From the NCBI GenBank assembly GCA_016271365.2, contig CM057458.1:199612501-199676500 (forward strand): a DNA stretch of 64,000 nucleotides, given 5' to 3'. Source of the DNA: Neoceratodus forsteri. Taxonomy: Eukaryota; Chordata; Ceratodontiformes; Ceratodontidae. Both the position numbers and the translations under genes were made by a program. The notes under the pieces are model-generated. The model saw nothing but the letters and a program-made list of their open reading frames with translations, was not told the DNA's origin and did not search any database. Below are positions 55,574 through 64,000 of this stretch, piece after piece (the stretch's first letter is position 1; each line of letters starts with the position of its first letter).

Positions 55574-57365
55574 TCATGCACACGCACCTGTGGACAGCAG
55601 TCGGAAGGGTGTGTAGGTGGTCCATGTGTCTGTGTGTAGGGCAGAGCACCCACTGGTGCACTGCCCACTGAAACACATATTGCACACAGGGTTGCACCAG
55701 ACAGGGCCCACACTGGGAGACAGCTCAGTCATGCGGCACAGTGCCATGGCCACCTTGGATGCATGGGTGGCCCTGCCGAGACCCAGCAGCACTGGCAGGC
55801 TGAGCACAAGCCTCATGGGGTGGCACCGATGGACCACCGGGGTCCCACTGCGTGAACGAGACCTTGCCCGCACAGGGGTCTGCAGCATACCGAACATACC
55901 TGCACCAGGGGTGCTCGGGATGCCCACAGCTGAACCTGGCGTTGACAAGGTGGGTGTCGCATGATGCTGGGAATGGGGAGTGGATAGCGTACTGCACGGT
56001 GTGAGTGGCACAGGGGCACCTGACTGTGTGCCCAATGTGGCCACGACAGCGACCAATGCCTGTGTCTGCCTGTTGATGGCAGCGGTCACATCCACCCACA
56101 AATGGTCAGTCCGGGACAGGATCCTCTCATTGTCCCTGCTGTGCCGCTGCCAAGCCACACACAGTGCCTCCACGGATGTTGCAACCCGCATCTGCTGCTG
56201 TACTGATGCCTGCAGCAGGTGGGTGTGCTCATCAAAGAGGTCGTCTGCCACATCGGCAACCTGTCCCTCAGGGTATGCAAGGGCCTGATGTACAGCACCC
56301 CTTGAGGGTGGGCGCCGCTCACCAGGACCAGATATGGGCATGTCCACAGGTGGTGCATCTACATCACCGCTGAGCCCTGTACCCCCAGTCCCGGTGGGTG
56401 ACTGCTGCTGCTGCCTCTCCGCCTGCTGTGCCCAAGGGATCAGTTGTTCCGCTGCTGTGGCTGCAACAGTGCCAGTGACCTGCACAGCCACCGGTGCTGC
56501 CCCACCGTTGCTGACAGGCACAGCCTGGGACTGTGCTGACATGCTGGCACAGACGTCGGAACCAGCTTGGTCCATGGGCGTGAGCTGTCCTGCTGTGTGT
56601 CCATTCTGTGACACACACATGTCAATGCCCATAGTGGTCGGTGCATCATCAATGGTGCAGGTTTGTGCCACAGCCACAGCTTGCATGCCAGACCGCTGAA
56701 ACACAGGAAGGGCACTCCCCACACCTGTCTCAACAACATCAGTGAAGGTAGCCAGGCGTGCACACTGGCGCAGTGCACACCGGTAATCTGCGGAGGTGGA
56801 TGGTCCCTCCTCCAACTCCGGATGGCTGTCCGCAGTGGACAGGCCCTCCACTGCTGACCCCTGCAGATGCACAGGATCTGTAACAGAAAGGAAGGACACA
56901 TTAGTGCATGTGATCTACCTTCCCCACCGACCATGACATACCATGCAGTGATGGGCTACCACCTGTCTGGAAGCCACCTCCAGGAACACCCTCAATGGCA
57001 CTGCGCTGCATGCTTGAAGTGAGCATGTCCTCTGCCGGAGTCAGCTGCACCACCTCCGGCTGGCCCCCGCCTGTTGCAGCACGTGCCATCCTGATGGCTG
57101 CAACCTTCTCCTTCACCCTTCTCCTGTCGGTCCCCATCTTCTTTTTACACTCCTGCACAGAGCGCTGGTGGCTGCCGTGCAGGTTGACGGCACATGCCAC
57201 CCCCTCCCATGCAGCAGCACAGGCCTGAGGGGTGCCCTGCCGTCCACTGAGAAGTGGCTCCTCATCCAGGTAGGCCTCGAACAGTGCCTCCATCTCAGCC
57301 TTCGTAAAGTTAGGCCTCCTCTTCTGCCCACCATCATCCTCCTCACCCAGTCCTTGCTCGGTCAT
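55574..57365 (-). CDS. Myb/SANT-like protein A of Harbinger element 2, intact after one intron
   Basis: Start ATG 57365 (MTEQGLGEEDD); this Met leads directly into the domain, and a longer start at 57464 is possible. Exon 1 is 57365-56942 and exon 2 is 56877-55574. The 64-bp intron begins GTATGT and ends TTACAG, and splicing joins the two frames exactly at an Asp codon, giving 575 codons without a stop. The Myb/SANT domain spans about residues 15-90 (RRPNFTKAEMEALFEAYL ... AAAWEGVACAVN ... RSVQECKKKMGTDRRRVKEK). The remainder is Ala/Thr/Pro/Gln-rich with a helical segment near HTHLLQASVQQQMRVATSVEALCVAW. It is convergent with the nuclease gene. The role (end binding, nuclear import of the nuclease) is inferred from known Harbinger partners. 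Confidence 0.78.
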
Positions 57366-58114
57366 TTCACAGCCTGTATGGGTGAGAGTGGTCACCTGTG
57401 ACTGTGCAGTACACAGCAATTCTCTGAGTCCATGGTCCAGAACAGCACAATGCATGCAACTCACCTATCAACTGCAGTAACGGAATATGGCCACTGCAGC
57501 ACAGTGTCGCATATTTATAGTGCAATCCATGCAAATTAGGACTGGAGCAACTTTAATGAGATGCAAATTGTGCCGCTGCGCCATTGAATGGCTGATTGGA
57601 TGATTTGCATATGACGGCTGACTATTGTGCTGCGGCTGAGCCAATGGCGCAGTTCTGTGACTGCGTAGTACACCACACTGTGCATGCCCAGGTAGCTTAC
57701 GCAGGCGTCTGCTGCGCTGCTGACGTGCTTGTGCGGTAGGCAATTCAGGGCATGGCCACCATTGTGCCAGTGCCGCTACAGCGATGGTCACTACATGGCA
57801 CTGTGGCACAACTGCTCAATAGTCCGCTGTGGCAATGGCACACAGGCGATCAATCGCACTGGATGCATAGACGTCCGATGGCGCTGTGCGTGGCCTTGCA
57901 CCAGAGACCCATGACCCTGTGCCCGACCTTTGCCCCCTTGGCGCTGTACGTATGGCATGTCTGCAGCTCTATCGTGCTGTTTGATAACAGCGCGATAGGG
58001 ACTGGCGGCGCTATACCAACAGCGTGTTAGGGAATAGTGGTGTTATATTGCGCAAAAATTCCACGTGGGGTTGCCGTGCTGCAGAGCGCCATATTGCCTA
58101 CTATACATGCAGGG
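57366..58114. promoter_or_regulatory. divergent intergenic region between the two SANT genes
   Basis: About 750 bp separate the two starts, which point away from each other, so promoters for both must lie here or nearby. TATTTATAGTGC at about 57510-57521, upstream of gene A on the minus strand, is a weak TATA candidate. The segment is rich in short GCGC-containing words such as TGCGCC, CTGCGT and TTGCGC, like the subterminal regions, and these are possible binding sites for the SANT proteins. This is inference from position and composition. Confidence 0.4.
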
Positions 58115-59476
58115 ATGGCATGCAGAAGAGCCCCCCAGTGGAGTTCACTCGAACTCGCCAACTTGGTGGCCATAGTGGAGCCTCACTATGGCCCACTATT
58201 TGGGGATGAACCCCACAACATGACCAGGACCCATGTGTGGCAGCAGGTGGCCACTGACCTTGAGGAGGTCACTGGCCGGCGGAGGTCCACAGAGCAGTGC
58301 AGGCACCGGTACGGGGACCTGCGGAGGAGGGAGCCGACACTACTGGCACGTCCTCAGTCACGTTCCAGGAGGGGCGTGGTGCCTCGGGCAGGTGGGTGAG
58401 CCGTCTATGCACCTGTATGGTCTGTATGGGTAACACTGTCTATTGTGTCCAGCACATGGGGGAGGGTTGGTCTATGGTTGGCTGTGGCGGTGTTTACAGG
58501 ATATGTGATGTATGGGTCTGGCTGGGTGGGTGAGCACACTCACTGGGGCAGGGGGATATCTGCTTTGGGATTTCACTGATGTGTTTCTCACCTTTTGTTT
58601 CCTACAGGCGTTGCAGAGCGGAGAAGGGCCAGGGCTGAGGTGCAGCGAGAGGTGGCAGTGGTGGCTGAGCGTGGTGGTGGTGGTGAACCACGACAGTAGC
58701 AGCAGCAGCATGATGAGGGTGAGTGCATGACACCATGAATGCTATAACATGCTGTGTGGGGAGGGACAGGGCATGGCCACCATCCATGGACAACACTGCC
58801 ATGCATGCGACATGTGACAGTCAGCACTGTCCAGTGGCACTGAATGTCTGGGAGTGCGTCAATGGTGGTCCATGCATGCGCTGGGCACATGGCTGTGGCA
58901 CTGCCTTCCCACCACGTAGCCACGTTACTGTACAGCCTTGGTTGTGCTGTGCTGGACATGGGCGGTGTGTGTGTGCAGTGGCACACATGGCTGTTGCTGC
59001 CTGGTTGGGCATGTCTTGTGCACGGTCACTGTGGGTGGGTGCAGTCCATCACAGGAGCGGGGCACTTGGCTGTATGCCATGCATGATGGGTGGGCTTCAG
59101 GGATATGGACAGTCACAGCCATTGACTCTGATCCCTTGTCCTAGGTGTCCGGATCCTGCAACGCATAGAGTGTTCGGTTCAGCAGCTGATTCAGATGGCA
59201 ATGGATTCGCTCGCCATCTTGCGGGACCTGCAGCAACATGGTGTGATTGCGCAGGAGGAGGCCCCAGGACCAGCACCAGGTGGAAGGAGAGCAGGCTGGC
59301 AGGCAGTAGCTGCCCATCACCTCCCCCTTTACCTATCCCTCACACCCTGCCTTCCCTCTCCCAGTTGTTCACTCCTGCCCCTTACCCACCCCTACCTTGT
59401 ACCCATACCCCCACCCCTGTTTTGTATATTTGTACATAGTTATGGTTGTTCTTATTGTTATTCTTGTTATATTTGA
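58115..59476 (+). pseudogene. Myb/SANT-like protein B of Harbinger element 2, one stop
   Basis: Start ATG 58115 (MACRRAPQW). Exons 58115-58391, 58608-58718 and 59145-59476; introns begin GTGGGT and GTGAGT and end CCTACAG and TCCTAG. The joined frame is 239 codons. The Myb/SANT domain follows the start: QWSSLELANLVAIVEPHYGPLFG, then THVWQQVATDLEEVTG and RRSTEQCRHRYGDLRRR. Exon 2 is Arg/Glu/Gln-rich, with one TAG at 58697 inside a CAG run, so CAG to TAG is likely. Exon 3 gives a helical segment, RILQRIECSVQQLIQMAMDSLAILRDLQQHGV, which may mediate oligomerisation, a layout common in Harbinger Myb proteins. It is divergent from gene A, sharing a roughly 750-bp region between starts. Confidence 0.8.
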
Positions 59477-59479
59477 AAT

Positions 59480-60333
59480 ACATATTTTGATAGGAATACT
59501 GTGGTGGTCTCTGATTTGCAGCTGGCTATAGGTGCTCAGTTGCAGTGGTGTGCATGGCATCTGGGGTGGTACTGTCATGGGTATGTGTGTGTGTGCGTGG
59601 GGAGGTGTCTCTGGTGTGGGAGTGGCTTTCAGTCAGTGTTGCTGTGTGCTGCCACCCACTGCTGGGTGCTCATGGTGGGTCTGGCTTGTATGGTTCTGTG
59701 GTACACGAGGTTGCAGTGTGTCGGGGGGATGCATGGGGATTCCTGCAGTGATGGACACTGCTCATGGGTGGTGTCTTGGGGTCACAGTGCAGGGTGTGCT
59801 GTGCACAAGGGGGGCTGATGTACACTAGGGTGGTCCACCCCCTTTGTGTGGCAGTCTCAGCTTGCCAGTGGGTGTGCTGGGGCAACATGGCCTGGCTGTG
59901 CTTTGTTGGTTTGTCCCCATGGGCCGATGGATATTCTGTCCCTCCCCCACTTATGCTGTGCTTGGGGTGTGGGAGCATTGTTAGTTCTGCAGTGTGTTCC
60001 TGTGCCCATCTGTGGCATGGGTGATGGGCCCCTGCCTACCTCCCTGGTTGTGCAGTTCCATTGCTCTGCTGCTGGGGGGCTCCCTGCTTACGCTATGGTG
60101 CCTCTGGACTGCTCAGCTGGGCTGCCCTTGTTGCACTATAGCGCATCGTATCAGCTCAGCTTCCCCTTCCTGGTTGCGCAATGGCGCAGGTTGTGCGATA
60201 TTCAGACATTGGCTCGTTGCACAATTTGCCTTGCTCCATGTTTGAATATTGTGTCTATTGTGCATGTGCGCAATGGACTTGTGCTTGCTTCTGCTATTGC
60301 GCACATTTTGCGCGCAGTTTGAATATCCGGCCC
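59480..60333. other. right subterminal region of Harbinger element 2
   Basis: TG-rich sequence without coding content. From about 60120 to the end it shows clustered GCGC/TGCGCA words (GCGCATCG, TTGCGCAATGGCGC, TGCGCACATTTTGCGCGC) that resemble the left subterminal region (53470-53680). Repeated subterminal motifs are typical transposase or partner-protein binding regions. Confidence 0.55.
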
Positions 60334-60811
60334 ATAATGTTTGGAACCAGTAACTGTGACTGTAGTCTGCTGCATCAGTCTGCTGTTGTGTCTAGTTGAT
60401 GTGGTCTGGTAAAGAAAAAATACTTTCCCAGTTCAATCTTAATCACACACACACAGTTTTCTACACTTGAAGCATAGTGAACTAGTTTAAACCTATTCAG
60501 ATGATGGTGGACTTTGCCTGGCTTAAAGTTTGATGTGTTACCAAGTTGGCTAATAAAGCTGCAGCGTGAGACATAACAAATACTAAAAACAACACTCAAA
60601 TTAAAGCTGCAAAACTTCAAGAAATGGCTATTTTTTTTGTAAGCTATAAACATTTCAACAAGTTTTCAAAAATAAAATTATGATGGGAATAAGTATGGTG
60701 AGATATTCTGGTGCCACTAGTCAGCCACTGTATTTTGTAAGTGCAGATACTTATTGTACAGGAATACAAGTGATTTCTCATCTCCTTAATGTCTATCTAC
60801 CACAGCGATTA

Positions 60812-61500
60812 CATAGATACATAGAATCTGATGGCAGATAAGGATTGCCAGGCCCCCCTAGTCTGCCCTTTTTCCGTGCCTGCTACAAAAACCAAAGACC
60901 CTACTTGATCTCTGGTTTTGTTTTCCTACCTATCGCTAGAGTATCCCTATGCAAATCCCACGCATTATTGAATTCTGTTAAAGAATTTGCCCCATCACCT
61001 CTACTGGGAGGCAGTTCCATTCATCCACCACCCTTTCTGTGAATAAATACTTCCTCACGTTACCCCTTAGTCTACCCCCTTCTAGTCTCATGTCATGACC
61101 CCTTGTTCTAGAACATCCGTTTTTCTGAAAGTTGCTACCCTCCTGTACCTTATGTATGCCCTTGAGATATTTGAAGGTCTCTATCGTATCCTCCCTCTAT
61201 CTTCTCTCTTCCAGGGTGTACAAGTTGAGGTTCTCCAATCTCTCCTCATATGACTTTTGGTGCAGGCCCTGCACCATTTTTATTGCTCTTCTCTGAACTG
61301 CCTCCACCCTATCTATACCTTTATGTAGATGTTGCCTCCAGAATTGGACACAGTACTCCAGATGAGGTTTCACTAATGATTTATATAGAGGCATCACCAC
61401 CTCCTTTCTTCTGCTGGTGATACCTCTCCATGTCCACCCCAGTACCCCACAGGCTTTCCCCACAGCCTTGGAACATTGATTGGCCCCCTTTAGATCAGCT
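60812..61500 (-). pseudogene. CR1-type LINE 3' end (antisense)
   Basis: The minus-strand frame 61463-61197 encodes GKACGVLGWTWRGITSRRKEVVMPLYKSLVKPHLEYCVQFWRQHLHKGIDRVEAVQRRAIKMVQGLHQKSYEERLENLNLYTLEERR, the CR1 ORF2 C-terminus. The 3' untranslated region ends at 60812 with ATAGATACATAGAATCTGATGGCAG on the plus strand, the same tail type as the copies at 25074 and 33848. Positions 60334-60811 show nothing recognised. Confidence 0.85.
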
Positions 61501-64000
61501 GAGGCCCTCTCTGTTCATGCTGGTTGACCAGCCTGTAGAATTCATATCCCAGTGTGGCATGGCTATGTGTACTGCAGCAGTAATTCCCTGAAATTGTAGT
61601 ATAGAGTATAGCTCAGTAGCACAGCCAGGAAAATTGCTGGAAACAATTATTAGAGATGAGACAATGGATAATCACTGAAAAACAGACCTTAGCGTCATGG
61701 TCTCCATATGTCTTTAGTAAAGTGAAATCATACCAAGCAAATGTAATTTTATTCTTTGAGGAAGTAACAGAAACGTGATGTAAGGGAAACCAATAGATAT
61801 TGCATACTAAAGCTAGACTTTAGTAAAGTTTTTTATTCATTAACTCAATAACTGTGCTAATTGGTTTTCTTTCTAGATCTTTCCTAAAGAAGACCTAATG
61901 GTTAAATCATCAATTCCAGCTTTATTTTCTGTTTTACGCATTGATTCCATTTTAACAATAGAGGCACAAAGAAGTCCTGGTGCTTACAAGGCAGACAATG
62001 TAGTGCACAAACGGATTTACAAAAAATAAATTTATTACATACAAATGTCTCTGCAGTAGTAAAAAAGAACAAATACATTAAGAATATCTAAATGTCTGAT
62101 GCTGTGTGCGTCAACAGGGGACCAATCTCAGGGTGAGTATTTGCATCGTTGCCAACTACCGTTTTCACACAACATGTTGCACACTGTTGCAAAACTAGTC
62201 TACCAAACTTTCTGTGCTGTCACTGTATTTAGGGGTGGGCTGCAGTTTGAACAAAAGTAACGAGAAATGTACATAATGGTATTTTGAATGACGTTCCTAG
62301 GATGTTTTATATGATTCTACATCTGTTTTTCCCTCTGCACTCATTCATGAGAAGATATTCAGGGTCCTAGAAGGAATAGGGGGGGTGCTTGGCCTCAGTT
62401 TTTACAGAGTGGGATGATACTGGGCCCATTGGATACTCCCCGATATATAAACTCTGTTCAGCTGTTACAGCAGTTCTACACCACCAGCAATGAGAAGTGG
62501 AGCTCCATCCTTGTACCTTGAAGTACTCTACCATTCCTATTTTAGCTCTGTCCTCAGATCCCAGAGAACTAGCGGTCAGGGTTTTGGCTCCATTAACCGA
62601 GTAAGCACCTGATTTATAGTGGAATTCATTAGCACCCTACTTCACCACGTCTTTCCTCCCATATTCCTCAGATATCTACTCCATCTATGCTTCAAAGCAT
62701 TTTCCTATCCACTAATCCTACCAGGGTCTACTATACCTTTCACAATATGTGTCTCTCACTCCTACTACTTAAGCATTCCTAATCATACATGTTGAACATG
62801 ATCCTCTATTCATGTCCTGAACCTTCTCCATTTCCTACTTCTCCTTTCCCTGCAGCAGCATTGTGGCTTCCCCAGCCCATACCAGCAGTACTCCAGACTC
62901 CGTTCCTAACTCACATCTTCTTTTGAGGTGCTGAGTGAATTTAGGCTTCCCCTGTCTACTGGGGATGGGATTCCATTACTATCACTACCTCCTGCTACTT
63001 ACCAGCTGACATCCTCTGTTCCTAACTCTGCTTGGCAGCATCTAGTGATGGTTAGCTCACCCAGACTACCAGAGATGGGAGCTATGTCTTCAGTCTACTG
63101 ACTTATACCTTACCTTCTCTACCTCATATCAGTTGCCACTCCCCTTCAGGAATGGAACCTCTACACTCCATTTGCATTCCACCTCAGACCTCTGCCATGA
63201 CATCACCTAACAGGTTTCTCACACTGCCTACCTGGCACAGTAGCCTAGTTCTGTGACTAAACTGGTTCAGTACATTCTCTGTCCCATACCATCTCTCCAT
63301 GCTTGCTAGGAATGGATGCTAGCATCTGTATTCAACTGTTAAAACTGTATGCACTCTTCCTAGTCTGCCATTCGTTGCTTACCTCCAGGACTGGAACCGT
63401 TTGCCTCTTATTGCCTTGTTCATCATACATTGTATGGTTCATCTCTGGGTTCTCTCACCTTATTTCCCTGGATCAGGAGCCAATATCTGCAAATGACTAT
63501 TCCTCCTTCTGATTTTCTAACTGTTACCTGGCTTGCTGCTTCCTTTTTGGAACAGGGCCTCATTGACTCTTTGCCTCCATCCTCCTACCACCGACCGGTG
63601 GTATTGGGTACTAGAGATCTCTCCTCAATTACCCTGCCTGGCAGCTCATTTCTACAACTGAATGTTGATCTCCTTTGCTCTCTACTGGACCACTGCTTGC
63701 TTCTCCCTCCTGGACCTGAGCGTTCTACCAAATGTGTGTTCACCTTCAGCCGTTATCTGGATTGTCATCCCCAGGTCATCTCACCTCACCTACCTCGGCC
63801 TTGAACCTGCGGCTACACCTGCAGGTCCCTCCATTCCTCCATTTGCACATTCTATCCTCCCCAATCACCACTTCCCTCCAGTCACAGGAGGCCTCTGTTC
63901 TGAATAGATTGCATCCTTCTTCTCCACCCGCTATCCTGCTCCTATCTGGACCATCATACTTGGTCCCTTGGCCTCCTGTCCCTCATGATTTAGGTCTTGC
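61501..64000. other. no recognised gene or repeat family
   Basis: AT-rich to about 62330, then markedly CT-rich with frequent CTACC, CCTCC and TCTCC words to the end of the window. The longest frame (63430-63804, 124 codons) is Leu/Ser/Pro-rich with no motif and looks like a composition effect. It could be host intron or intergenic sequence, or an old repeat. Confidence 0.5.

Larger units (their letters stand above)
53448..60333. mobile_element. Harbinger-type DNA transposon 2 (near intact, three genes)
   Basis: The ends GGGTGGGATATTCAAA (53448) and, inverted, GGGCCGGATATTCAAA (60333) agree at 14 of 16 positions, followed on both sides by GCGC-rich subterminal sequence (TGCGCAAT words). The flanks are TTA on the left and ATA on the right, one base short of a perfect 3-bp duplication. 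The 6.9-kb element carries a HARBI1-like nuclease (plus), a large Myb/SANT gene (minus) and a smaller Myb/SANT gene (plus). Each contains recognisable introns, as expected for a cut-and-paste DNA transposon. Only one in-frame stop each is seen in two of the genes and none in the third, so the insertion is recent compared with element 1. Confidence 0.88.

Noticed and set aside
63430..63804. A 124-codon frame near the end of the window
   Set aside because: It is Leu/Ser/Pro-rich in CT-rich DNA, with no motif, no splice context and overlapping frames of the same composition.

Overview
The window looks like a transposon-rich intergenic or intronic stretch of a large, non-mammalian vertebrate genome. 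I see no host protein-coding gene, no rRNA or tRNA gene, and no bacterial operon structure. The repeat spectrum is CR1-type LINEs in many overlapping copies, L2-like and L1-like LINEs, a DIRS element with a tyrosine recombinase, a FLYWCH/MULE DNA transposon, Harbinger transposons and small MITEs. That mix, with a DIRS element and CR1 copies ending in a TTTCTATG-type tail, suggests an amphibian (perhaps a caecilian). A turtle or another large-genome vertebrate is not excluded. The organism call is inference; the element calls rest on the sequence.

Layout. 1-4.1 kb holds antisense LINE relics, including a CR1-like first ORF. 4.1-10.6 kb holds decayed CR1 copies, a copy of an unusual hairpin-unit repeat (5.7-7.3 kb), and a 2.0-kb MULE (7.68-9.68 kb) inserted in a CR1 reverse transcriptase gene with a visible target duplication. 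10.8-19.3 kb is a patchwork of L2-like, L1-like and CR1 relics and a minisatellite. 19.4-27.55 kb is a DIRS retrotransposon with inverted termini and an internal complementary region, split by a later 2.4-kb CR1 insertion. 27.6-29.7 kb holds CR1 and LTR-like pieces and two palindromes. 29.76-39.50 kb is bounded by a pair of 2.2-2.7-kb inverted arms built of about 295-bp hairpin units; its centre is filled with CR1 copies. 39.5-41.7 kb is mostly unannotated and contains one hAT-like MITE.

41.74-53.13 kb and 53.45-60.33 kb are two different Harbinger-type DNA transposons only about 320 bp apart. Each carries one HARBI1-like DDE nuclease gene and two separate Myb/SANT-type genes. The left element is decayed (two catalytic residues changed, and an L2-like LINE inserted). 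The right one is close to intact: the nuclease has one premature TGA, one SANT gene is open for 575 codons after removal of a 64-bp intron, and the second SANT gene has one TAG. In the canonical Harbinger system one nuclease works with one Myb-like protein that supports nuclear import and end binding, so a three-gene arrangement seen in two divergent neighbours is the most interesting coding observation here. The large hairpin-unit inverted repeat is the most interesting non-coding one.

60.8-61.5 kb is a CR1 3' end. 61.5-64 kb shows nothing I can name. All coordinates of decayed elements are approximate, because they were read by eye without alignment.
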